DNA from: Pseudomonas zanjanensis
GTDB taxonomy: Bacteria; Pseudomonadota; Gammaproteobacteria; Pseudomonadales; Pseudomonadaceae
Reading direction: 5' to 3'
DNA length: 64,000 bases
Assembly (NCBI RefSeq): GCF_014268745.2
Contig: NZ_JABWRB020000001.1
Location: forward strand, 2,356,001 to 2,420,000
Both the position numbers and the translations under genes were made by a program. The notes beneath the pieces were generated by a model. The model saw nothing but the letters and a program-made list of their open reading frames with translations, did not search any database and had not been told where the DNA came from. Positions 8,279 through 16,123 of this stretch are shown here, piece after piece. The first letter of the stretch is position 1. Every line of letters starts with the position of its first letter.

Positions 8279-10501
8279 TCAGAAATCCACCGTGGCCGAC
8301 AACTGCAAGGTACGCGGAGAGCCTGGCGAGAAAGCACCATACGAGGCGACGCCCGACCAGTATTCACGGTCAAAGACGTTCTGGACCGTGGCCCTGAACG
8401 TCGTCGGTCGACCTTCGATCTTGGTGGCGTAGCGAGCACCCGCGTCAAAGCGGGTCCAGGCATCCAGCTCCTGGGTGTTGGCCTGGTTCACGTATTGGCT
8501 GCTGGTGTAGATCGCACCGCTGGTGAGGGTAAAGCCTTCCACCCACGGGGTGTCCCATTCCGCCCACAGGTTGGCTTGGACGTCTGGCACGCCGACCGGT
8601 TTATTGCCACGGTTTGCCACCGTGGCGGAATCCGTCAGTTCGCCGTCGAGCAGTGTCACGCCACCCATCAAGCGGGTACCGGGAGCCACTTCGCCGAACA
8701 CACTCAATTCCACACCACGGTTGCGCTGTTCGGCCTGCACCGAGAAGACATCGTTCGCATCGAGCTCGCCACTGGGTTTCTCGATCTGGAACAGTGCAAG
8801 GGTGGTCATGAACGTGCCGTGCTCATACTTGACGCCCATCTCGTGTTGCCTGGATTCATAAGGTGCGAACATTTGGTTGGAATTGATCGCGTTGGCGGGC
8901 GCGGTGTCACCTTTACTCAGGCCCTCGACATAGTTGTAGTAGAGCGACACGTCTTCCCAGGGCTTGACGACGACACCGAACATTGGCGTGGTTTTGCTTT
9001 TGTCATAGGACGGAGTGATCACGGTGGTGTTGTAGTTTTCCGACTTGACGTTTTGCCGGCGCAACCCCAGGGTCAGTTGGACACGGTCATCCAATGCCGA
9101 CAAGGTGTCGGTCAAGGCGAAGCCGGACAGCTGCGTCTCGGAAACACGCAACACCTTGGGCGCGTTGATGGCGGGCTTGGGCCTGTCCACTGGGTGATAG
9201 ATGTTCGAGGGGACATCCGACCCGTTGGTGATGCCCCGGGACAGCTCATCCTGATAAGTGCTCGCCATCAGCGTCGTCGTGTGAGTGACGGGGCCGGTGT
9301 CGAATACACCACGTACCCCCACGTCGGCTGTCGAACGATCCACGTTGAATTTGTAGTACCCCGGCCTGTTGCTGATATCACCGGCACTGTTAAGAATCCT
9401 CGGCACTTGGTCCGACATCCGCTTGACGTCCGACCGGCCGCCACCGGCATGGGCGAACACCGTGACCGAGTCCGTCAGGTCATATTCGCCACCCAGCAAT
9501 GCCGACTGCTCCTTGGTGTCCGACCAACCCCATTTCTGCGACGCGTTGGTGCGGCCGTTGGGGGCCGATGGAATCTCCACGCCAGGCGCGACGGTGAAGG
9601 GCCGCGAAGCACCTTCGAAGCTTTCTTTCTGGCTGATGAAGTCGAGGTTCAAGCGCAGGCGCTCGCCGCGATAATCGAAGGCGATGGCGCCGATGTTGAG
9701 CTCGCGCTCCTGATCATCGACGGCCGTGTCGCCACCCTGGAGGCTGCCGTTGAAGCGCACGCCGAACTGGTTTTCCGAGCCGAATCGGCGGCTGACGTCC
9801 AGGTGCCCGCCCACGTAGGAATCAGACGCATAGCTGCCGGTAAAGCGCGTCAGGTCTTCGTCCAACGGCCGCTTGGGGACGATATTGATCACCCCGCCCA
9901 CGCCGCTGTTGGGCGACATGCCGTACATCAGCGCACCCGGTCCCTTGAGCACTTCGATCCGTTCGGCATAGTCGGTGAACACCCGGTAGTTGGGCGCCAC
10001 GCCGTAGACACCGTCGTAGGCCAGTTCGCCAAGGTTGCCCTCGCCGATGGGAAAACCACGGATGAAAAACGAATCGACGATACCGCCCACCTGGCCCGTC
10101 GAGCGCACCGAAGGGTCGCGTTGCAAGGCATCGGCCGCGGTCACGGTTTGCAGGTCGGCCAGGGTCTTGGCGGTGTAGCTGGTCACGCTGAATGGCGTGT
10201 CCATCACGTCCTTGTTGCCCATCATCCCCAGGCGCGCGCCACGGGCCACTTGACCACCGGCCAGCTCGGCCGGCAGTGCGCTCGGGTTGTCGTGGATGCC
10301 GGTGATGTTGGTGGCGTCAAGGGTCAAGCCTGGGCCGTTGTCGACCGCAGGGACGTCCGAGGTTTGCTCGGCGGCGGGCTTTTGCCCGGGGGTTGCCGCC
10401 CAGGCGGTGGCGCTTCCTGCGACCAGCATGAAACTCAGGGTGGCGGTACGAATCGCGAGGGATAACGCAGACTCACCACAAGGTCGACGTGCAACAGACA
10501 T
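8279..10501 (-). CDS. TonB-dependent siderophore receptor without signalling domain
   Basis: A 740-aa outer-membrane receptor. A signal peptide (about 1-35, ending AWA) leads directly to a plug domain at about 90-220, with DALQRDPSVRSTG and a YGMSPNSGVGGVINIVPKRP motif. A 22-strand barrel follows, ending in the C-terminal aromatic signature SATVDF. There is no STN domain between signal peptide and plug. From the plug onward it is strongly homologous to the receptor at 13648-16059, which does have an STN domain. Its upstream DNA shares a conserved 66-bp block with that gene. It probably takes up the same or a related ferric siderophore, and is expected to be driven by the same sigma factor. 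Confidence 0.93.
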   Translation of the reverse strand: MSVARRPCGESALSLAIRTATLSFMLVAGSATAWAATPGQKPAAEQTSDVPAVDNGPGLTLDATNITGIHDNPSALPAELAGGQVARGARLGMMGNKDVMDTPFSVTSYTAKTLADLQTVTAADALQRDPSVRSTGQVGGIVDSFFIRGFPIGEGNLGELAYDGVYGVAPNYRVFTDYAERIEVLKGPGALMYGMSPNSGVGGVINIVPKRPLDEDLTRFTGSYASDSYVGGHLDVSRRFGSENQFGVRFNGSLQGGDTAVDDQERELNIGAIAFDYRGERLRLNLDFISQKESFEGASRPFTVAPGVEIPSAPNGRTNASQKWGWSDTKEQSALLGGEYDLTDSVTVFAHAGGGRSDVKRMSDQVPRILNSAGDISNRPGYYKFNVDRSTADVGVRGVFDTGPVTHTTTLMASTYQDELSRGITNGSDVPSNIYHPVDRPKPAINAPKVLRVSETQLSGFALTDTLSALDDRVQLTLGLRRQNVKSENYNTTVITPSYDKSKTTPMFGVVVKPWEDVSLYYNYVEGLSKGDTAPANAINSNQMFAPYESRQHEMGVKYEHGTFMTTLALFQIEKPSGELDANDVFSVQAEQRNRGVELSVFGEVAPGTRLMGGVTLLDGELTDSATVANRGNKPVGVPDVQANLWAEWDTPWVEGFTLTSGAIYTSSQYVNQANTQELDAWTRFDAGARYATKIEGRPTTFRATVQNVFDREYWSGVASYGAFSPGSPRTLQLSATVDF

Positions 10502-10528
10502 GGCTTAAGGATCCTTTCCGACGAGAGA

Positions 10529-10594
10529 AAATGGTAATCACTCCTATTGCCAGTCGACCTGCGGAAAAGTATCACCCCCCGGCGGTTATTTTTT
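10529..10594 (-). promoter_or_regulatory. Promoter-proximal block shared by the two TonB-receptor genes (copy at the 740-aa receptor)
   Basis: Read on the minus strand, this 66-bp segment has AAAAAAT, an 11-bp spacer, GGTGATACTTTT, a 10-bp spacer, ACTGGCAA, and ends ACCATTT, 27 bp before the start codon. The segment 13556-13621 upstream of the second receptor has the same blocks at the same spacing with different spacer sequence. Conserved blocks separated by diverged spacers suggest a promoter for a shared FecI-type sigma factor; which blocks are the -35 and -10 elements is not established. Confidence 0.65.
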
Positions 10595-10741
10595 CAGGCA
10601 GCCCCCGAACGCTCGGGCACACAACCGCCGCAGCGCTATCGACGCCTTGCAACCTTTCGTGCAGCCGGGCATCTTGCCGACCGAGTCATCGCCCGCAGCA
10701 CACCCACCCGCTTGCCAGCGATTAACCACTGAGGTCGAGTC

Positions 10742-11968
10742 ATGTCCCACGCAGGTGCCCTCCAGGGTTCGAACGTCAGAATCCTGGTTTCCCTTCTGTT
10801 CGCGATCCAGCTCATCTCCATGGGCGCGATGGAAATGAGCGGGCCGTTCTGGCCGGTGCACCTGCGCGGGCTGACGTCTTCGGAGTCGGTTTTCAGCTTC
10901 GCCAGCATCGCTGTGTATGTCGGGCCAATGCTGGGCATCATTTTGACCAGTGCGTTCTGGGGCCGTATCGGCGATCGCTACGGTCATAAGCTGATGATGA
11001 TCCGCGCCCTGGCGGGCTTGTCGCTGACCCAGCTCGGGCTGGCGCTGAGCAGTGACATCTGGGTCATCCTGATCCTGCGTTTCCTGCAAGGCGCCTTTGC
11101 TGGTTACATCGCCCCGGCGCAGGCCTACGGCGTCAGCATCGAAGCCCCGTCACGTCGAGCGCGGCTGTTTGCGATCCTGCAGATATCCACCAATGTCGGC
11201 TCATTGCTCGGTGCGGTGGTCGGGGGGCTGATCCTCGACTACGCCACGTTCTTCTGGATCAACATCATCGCCTCGGCCTTGTGCGCGGTGTGCACGGTGG
11301 TCGCCGCCATGACCTTGCCGGACGTGCCACCGGTGACGAAATCCGCGACCGACCAAGCCCCGGCAGCGACCCGTCGTACCGACAGCGTCTGGCAAGGCAC
11401 ACCGTTGCTGTCGTTGCTGTGCGTCATGGGCATCCTGCTGTTGGCGCGGATGCTGCCGCAGACGTCATTCTCCTTGTACGTAAGCTCGGTATTCGACGTC
11501 AGCCACTCGGTGGTCGGCCTCTGCTACGGCTTGCTGGCGCTGGGTTTCATTCTCTCGGCCACGGCCTGGTCGCGCTATTTCGAGCACCGTACCCAGCAGG
11601 ACACCTTGCATCGCCTCCTCTACGTCGTGCTCGGGTGCATCGCCCTGACCGCCCTGGCAGGGACTACGCGCAACGCCATCGTTTTTGTCGTCGCCTACTT
11701 CATCTGGGGGGTGCTGCTGGGCGCCACCACGCCGGTGCTGATGGCGCTGATCTCGAAATCCGCCGACAGCTCGCGACAAGGCCATGTGCTGGGCATTGCC
11801 CAGGGCACCGCCCAATTTGCGTCGATCGCGGGCATTTCCGCCGGTGGGTTGCTCAGCCAGGTCTACGGCTTGCAGTACACCTACCTGTTCGTTTGCCTGG
11901 CTTATGGGTTGGCACTGATTCCCGTCGTCGCGTTGCGATACTGGCCGATAAACCCGTCGCCTACCTGA
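10742..11968 (+). CDS. MFS transporter in the siderophore locus
   Basis: A 408-aa inner-membrane MFS protein with twelve hydrophobic segments and the loop motif GRIGDRYGHKLMM after TM2. It resembles the drug:H+ antiporter (MdtG-like) type. It is divergent from the first TonB receptor and 86 bp upstream of the sigma-factor gene. By analogy with siderophore loci, it may export a siderophore or return iron-free xenosiderophore to the medium, or carry the ferric complex inward. No siderophore biosynthesis gene is present in the window, so recycling or import is as likely as export (inference). Confidence 0.82.
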   Translation: MSHAGALQGSNVRILVSLLFAIQLISMGAMEMSGPFWPVHLRGLTSSESVFSFASIAVYVGPMLGIILTSAFWGRIGDRYGHKLMMIRALAGLSLTQLGLALSSDIWVILILRFLQGAFAGYIAPAQAYGVSIEAPSRRARLFAILQISTNVGSLLGAVVGGLILDYATFFWINIIASALCAVCTVVAAMTLPDVPPVTKSATDQAPAATRRTDSVWQGTPLLSLLCVMGILLLARMLPQTSFSLYVSSVFDVSHSVVGLCYGLLALGFILSATAWSRYFEHRTQQDTLHRLLYVVLGCIALTALAGTTRNAIVFVVAYFIWGVLLGATTPVLMALISKSADSSRQGHVLGIAQGTAQFASIAGISAGGLLSQVYGLQYTYLFVCLAYGLALIPVVALRYWPINPSPT

Positions 11969-12017
11969 AGCAGGGTTGTCGAATGCCGCTTGCGTCCCGG
12001 ACAAGTTGTCCTTTAGC

Positions 12018-12036
12018 ATTGGGAATACTTCTCAAT
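12018..12036. promoter_or_regulatory. Candidate Fur box upstream of the FecI-type sigma gene
   Basis: ATTGGGAATACTTCTCAAT matches the dyad AATGAGAATnATTCTCATT at 14 of 18 scored positions. It lies 18 bp before the sigma-factor start codon, where bound Fe-Fur would block transcription. This fits the standard scheme in which iron represses the signalling sigma factor. Confidence 0.7.
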
Positions 12037-12054
12037 TGCAAAAAAAACGCAGCC

Positions 12055-12570
12055 ATGAGCGAAACCCTGCCCGCGAACAACGACCATCATCTGCGCGTGA
12101 TCGAAGCGCTGTACGCCGGCCATCATGGCTGGCTGTACGCCACGTTGAAGAAGAAATTGGGCAACGCCATGGATGCAGCAGACCTGGCCCAAGACACCTT
12201 CACGCGCATTCTCGCCTCCCAAGTCACCGTCATTGACCAGCCCCGGGCCTACCTGAGCTGCGTCGCCAAGGGCATTCTCATCAACTGGTATCAGCGCAAG
12301 GCCCTGGAACGCGCCTACCTGGAAGCGCTCGCGCATTTGCCGGCCCAGGAAGTACCGTCTCCTGAATTGCGCTTCCTGGTGCTGGAAACCCTGCACGAAA
12401 TCGACGCCATGCTCGACACGCTGCCGGCGCCGGTCAAACGGGCCTTCCTGCTGTCGCAGATCGGCGGCCTGAAATACGACGACATCGCCCAACAGCTGGA
12501 CGTCTCGCTGATCACGGTCAAGCGCTACATGAAGCAGGCGTTCGTGCAGTGCCTGATGTTGGTGGAATGA
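12055..12570 (+). CDS. ECF sigma factor, FecI type
   Basis: A 171-aa RNA polymerase sigma factor of the iron-starvation (FecI) group. Region 2 covers about 20-85, including the DAADLAQDTFTRIL segment. Region 4 covers about 115-170, with the HTH in YDDIAQQLDVSLITVKRYM. The ATG at 12055 was chosen because upstream in-frame codons lie in the preceding MFS gene and Fur-box region and lack family similarity. It is followed immediately by the FecR-like gene (stop and start abut). It should direct transcription of the STN-receptor operon and probably the divergent receptor. Confidence 0.9.
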   Translation: MSETLPANNDHHLRVIEALYAGHHGWLYATLKKKLGNAMDAADLAQDTFTRILASQVTVIDQPRAYLSCVAKGILINWYQRKALERAYLEALAHLPAQEVPSPELRFLVLETLHEIDAMLDTLPAPVKRAFLLSQIGGLKYDDIAQQLDVSLITVKRYMKQAFVQCLMLVE

Positions 12571-13548
12571 ATGCTCACCCGACGTCATGAGCCGCCGCTC
12601 GATCCCAAGGTCCTCGAAGAAGCCGCTGAGTGGCTGATGCGTTTGAGTGAGCGCGACCTCAGCGACAGCGAGCGCGCCGAGTGGGAATGCTGGAGAGCCA
12701 GCAGCCCCGAGCGCGGCCGGGCCTGGTCCCGTGCGCAAGTGCTGCAAGGCAAGCTCGGCGGTTTGCCACGCTCGCTGGCGATGTCGGCGCTGGATCGCCC
12801 GAGCAGCCCCGAACGGCGCACGGCCCTTGGCAAACTGGCGTTGCTGCTGGCCGTGGTGCCTGCCGGTTGGGGCAGTTGGAAACTGGCGCAATCGCAGCAA
12901 TGGTCCGCCGACTATCGCACCGCCGTGGGCGAGCGTCGCGAGCTGACCCTGGCCGACGGTTCCCACATCACCCTCAATACCGACACGGCCATCGACGTGC
13001 TGTTCGACACCCAGCAGCGGCTCATCCAGGTGCGCGAAGGGGAAATCCTGGTGCAGACCGCGCCGGATGCTTCACCCCAGGCGCGACCGTTCCTAGTCAG
13101 TACCCGTGAGGGGCGGATGCAGGCCCTGGGCACGCGGTTCACCGTGCGCCAACTGCCATCGACCACCCATCTGGCGGTACTCGAAGGCGCTGTGCGGATT
13201 GAATTGGCCGATGCTCGCCAGGCCACGCCGCTCGTTGTCAACGCCGGGCAGCGCACTGACTTCTCGGCACAGGCCTTCGGCCCGTTGAGCCCGGCAGACC
13301 GCAACGTCGGCGCCTGGACCCAAGGCATGCTGATGGCCGACAAGATGCGCCTGGCGGACTTCGTCGCCGAGCTGACCCGCTATCGCCGGGGCTTCGTGCG
13401 TTGCGACCCGGCCATTGCCGAACTGCGGGTTTCCGGCGCCTTTCCCATCAGCGATACCCAGCGCACGCTCAATATGCTGGCGCAAACCTACCCGATCCTG
13501 GTCAGCGGCCATTTGAGCGGTTATTGGGTGACGCTCTCCCCTGCCTGA
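12571..13548 (+). CDS. FecR-type anti-sigma/sigma-regulator protein
   Basis: A 325-aa inner-membrane regulator. An N-terminal cytoplasmic domain (about 8-85) with the EAAEWLMRLSERDLSDSERA motif contacts the sigma factor. A single membrane segment spans about 86-105. The periplasmic FecR domain (about 110-215) contains the GERRELTLADGSHITLNTDT signature. A C-terminal region (about 255-323) resembles the fold that contacts the receptor's STN domain. The ATG directly follows the TGA of the sigma gene, implying translational coupling. It passes the substrate-bound state of the STN receptor to the sigma factor. Confidence 0.9.
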   Translation: MLTRRHEPPLDPKVLEEAAEWLMRLSERDLSDSERAEWECWRASSPERGRAWSRAQVLQGKLGGLPRSLAMSALDRPSSPERRTALGKLALLLAVVPAGWGSWKLAQSQQWSADYRTAVGERRELTLADGSHITLNTDTAIDVLFDTQQRLIQVREGEILVQTAPDASPQARPFLVSTREGRMQALGTRFTVRQLPSTTHLAVLEGAVRIELADARQATPLVVNAGQRTDFSAQAFGPLSPADRNVGAWTQGMLMADKMRLADFVAELTRYRRGFVRCDPAIAELRVSGAFPISDTQRTLNMLAQTYPILVSGHLSGYWVTLSPA

Positions 13549-13555
13549 CCCCGCA

Positions 13556-13621
13556 AAAAAATTTGCTGCCCCTGGTGATACTTTTTTTGATCTCAACTGG
13601 CAAAGAAAGGAATAACCATTT
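13556..13621 (+). promoter_or_regulatory. Promoter-proximal block shared by the two TonB-receptor genes (copy at the STN receptor)
   Basis: The blocks AAAAAAT, GGTGATACTTTT, ACTGGCAA and ACCATTT occur here with spacers of the same length as at 10529-10594. The segment starts 7 bp after the FecR stop and ends 26 bp before the receptor start, so it is the receptor's own promoter region rather than read-through from the sigma operon. Confidence 0.65.
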
Positions 13622-13647
13622 CATCTCGTCCATAGGGTCATCCATCC

Positions 13648-16059
13648 ATGCTCGTTGCACGGCCCCTGCATCCGGATCGTCCGTCCAAGCTCGTCATGCG
13701 CAGTGTGCTGTTGAGCCTTGCCTTGGGCACGGTCACCGGGTCGTTCGCCTTGGCCGCCGTGCCCGCGCAACTGGAAGCCATTGCCCCGCGGGCCTATGAC
13801 ATCGCCCCCGGGCCGCTCGGCGCCGCCCTGTCGAGCTTTGCGATCACCGCTGGCATTGCCTTGTCGTTCCAGCCGTCGATCACCGAGGGGCTGCTCAGCC
13901 CGGGACTGTCCGGGACTTATCCGGCAGCGCAAGCGCTTGCGCGCCTGCTGGGTGACAGCGGTGTGGAGATGATTGCCCGCGACGATGGCAGCTATACCCT
14001 GGTGCTGCGCCAAGTGTCCCTGCCGGAGATCAACGTCGGTGCCGCCGGCAGACCCGGCACCGACTTGCCACTCACCGACGCCAGCGGCCAGGTCGCCCGC
14101 GGCGCACGCCTCGGTCTGCTGGGCAACGCCGATGTGATGGATGCGCCGTTCAGCGTCAGCAGCTACACCTCGACGATGATCAACGATCAACAGGCGGTCA
14201 CCGTGGGCGATTTGCTGGAGCGCGATGCTTCGGTGCGCGCCACTGGCCAGGCGGGCGGCATCGTCGACTCATTCTTCATCCGCGGTTTTCCGCTGGGGGA
14301 AGGCAATCTCGGGGAGTTGGCGTTCGACGGTGTGTATGGCGTGGCGTCCAACTACCGGGTGTTCACCGATTACGCCGAGCGTATCGAACTGGTCAAGGGG
14401 CCTGCCGCCCTGCTGTATGGCATGTCACCCAACAGCGCAGTGGGCGGCGTGATCAACGTGGTCCCCAAGCGTGCCCTCGACGAGGACCTGACCCGATTCA
14501 CCAGCCGCTACGCCACGGATTCGCAACTGGGCGGCCACCTCGACGTCAGCCGGCGTTTTGGTGAAGAGCGCCGGTTCGGGATCAGGTTCAACGGCAGCCT
14601 GCAGCAGGGCGACACGGCCATCGACAAGCAGTCCCGAGAGGTCGGTACTGGCGCCATCTCCCTGGATTATCAAGGGGATCGCCTGCGCACGAGCCTGGAC
14701 CTGATCAATCAAAAGGAAACGTTCGACGCCGCATCGCGGCCCTTCAGGATCGCCCCCGGCGTGCAGATTCCCTCGGCCGCCAACGGCCGGACCAGTGTCA
14801 GCCAGGATTGGGGCCGCTCCCAAGCCCGGGACAAGTCGGCGTTGCTGAGTGGCGAATATGACCTCAGCGACCAACTGACGCTGTTTGCCCACGCCGGTGG
14901 CGGAAAATCCGAGGTCGAGCGCATGTCCGACCAGACCCCGACCATCATCAACGCGGCCGGCGACACGTCATCAGATCCCGGCTATTACCAATTCAAGGTC
15001 CGGCGCTACACCGTCGACGCCGGCGCGCGCCTGGGCTTCGACACCGGGCCGGTCAGCCACCGTGCGGTGCTGCAAGTCAGCCGTTATCGCGACGAGTTGT
15101 CCCGGGGCATTATTTCCGGCCCCGCCATCCTCTCGAACATCTATCACCCGATCGACCGGCCCCGGCCCAACCTCGCCGAACCCAACACCCCGAAAGTCTC
15201 CGAGAGCCAATTGTCCGGCGTCGCCCTGGCCGACACCCTGTCGGTGCTCGATGAACGCCTGCAAGTCACCCTCGGGCTGCGCAGGCAGAACGTCCAGTCG
15301 GAAAACTTCAGCACCACCGTTGTCATCCCGTCCTACGACAAAAGCAAAACCACGCCGCTGTTCGGTATCGTTGCCAAGCCCTGGGACCATGTCGCGCTGT
15401 ACTACAACTACATCGAAGGCCTGAGCAAGGGCGACATTGCGCCGTCCGCTGCAACCAACGCGGATGAGGTTTTCTCACCCTACATCTCCCGCCAGCAGGA
15501 GATCGGCATCAAGCTCGACTACGACCGTTTCATGGCCACGCTGGCGCTGTTCCAGATCAAGAAACCCAGCGGTGAATTGTCGAACGGGGTGTTTTCGGTC
15601 CAGGCCCAGCAACGCAACCGTGGCGTGGAACTGAACCTGTCCGGCGAGGTGGCCCGAGGCACGCGCCTGCTCGGTGGCGTGACGCTGCTCGATGGAGAGC
15701 TGACCCGCACTGCCGTGGCCGCCAATCGAGGCAACACACCGGTGGGCGTGCCCAAGGTCCAGGCCAACCTCTGGGCCGAGTGGGACACCCCGGGCATCGA
15801 AGGGCTGACGTTGACCAGCGGCGCGATCTACACCGCCAGCCAGTACGTCGACCAGGCCAACACCCAGGCACTGGATGCCTGGACCCGCTTCGATGTCGGC
15901 GCCCGCTATGCCACGCGCATCGCCGAGCGGCCCACGACTTTTCGCGCCACGGTGCAGAACGTGTTTGATCGCGCCTACTGGTCGGGGGTCGCCTCCTATG
16001 GTGCGTTTTCCCAAGGCGCACCGCGCACGCTGCTGTTGTCCGCCACCGTTGATTTCTGA
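13648..16059 (+). CDS. TonB-dependent siderophore transducer receptor with STN domain (FecA type)
   Basis: An 803-aa outer-membrane receptor. An N-terminal signal sequence (hydrophobic core about 18-37) is followed by the STN signalling domain at 49-120 (YDIAPGPLGAALSSFAITAG). A plug domain (about 150-285) and the barrel follow, ending SATVDF. The STN domain is the part that signals to FecR, so this protein both imports the ferric siderophore and triggers sigma-factor activity. It follows sigma and FecR genes and precedes the ABC importer by 64 bp. An internal Met at residue 17 would also give a good signal peptide, but 13648 has an AGGG site upstream. It is paralogous to the 740-aa receptor at 8279-10501. 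Confidence 0.93.
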   Translation: MLVARPLHPDRPSKLVMRSVLLSLALGTVTGSFALAAVPAQLEAIAPRAYDIAPGPLGAALSSFAITAGIALSFQPSITEGLLSPGLSGTYPAAQALARLLGDSGVEMIARDDGSYTLVLRQVSLPEINVGAAGRPGTDLPLTDASGQVARGARLGLLGNADVMDAPFSVSSYTSTMINDQQAVTVGDLLERDASVRATGQAGGIVDSFFIRGFPLGEGNLGELAFDGVYGVASNYRVFTDYAERIELVKGPAALLYGMSPNSAVGGVINVVPKRALDEDLTRFTSRYATDSQLGGHLDVSRRFGEERRFGIRFNGSLQQGDTAIDKQSREVGTGAISLDYQGDRLRTSLDLINQKETFDAASRPFRIAPGVQIPSAANGRTSVSQDWGRSQARDKSALLSGEYDLSDQLTLFAHAGGGKSEVERMSDQTPTIINAAGDTSSDPGYYQFKVRRYTVDAGARLGFDTGPVSHRAVLQVSRYRDELSRGIISGPAILSNIYHPIDRPRPNLAEPNTPKVSESQLSGVALADTLSVLDERLQVTLGLRRQNVQSENFSTTVVIPSYDKSKTTPLFGIVAKPWDHVALYYNYIEGLSKGDIAPSAATNADEVFSPYISRQQEIGIKLDYDRFMATLALFQIKKPSGELSNGVFSVQAQQRNRGVELNLSGEVARGTRLLGGVTLLDGELTRTAVAANRGNTPVGVPKVQANLWAEWDTPGIEGLTLTSGAIYTASQYVDQANTQALDAWTRFDVGARYATRIAERPTTFRATVQNVFDRAYWSGVASYGAFSQGAPRTLLLSATVDF

Positions 16060-16123
16060 AACCCGCGGGCCGGGCTGGCGGTTTGCGCCGTTGTCCCGGT
16101 CGGCTTCTGTAAAGGCCTGAACC

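Noticed and set aside
8495..10465. Long open frame (about 656 codons) on the plus strand
   Set aside because: It lies antisense within the 740-aa TonB receptor and has no family pattern; the receptor has a signal peptide, plug and C-terminal aromatic.
10742..11968. Siderophore biosynthesis in the receptor locus
   Set aside because: No NRPS, NIS synthetase or hydroxylase gene is present; the locus encodes only uptake, signalling and one MFS carrier.
11281..12054. N-terminal extension of the sigma-factor frame
   Set aside because: The frame is open far upstream, but this part overlaps the MFS gene out of frame and lacks sigma-factor similarity. The ATG at 12055 matches the family length.
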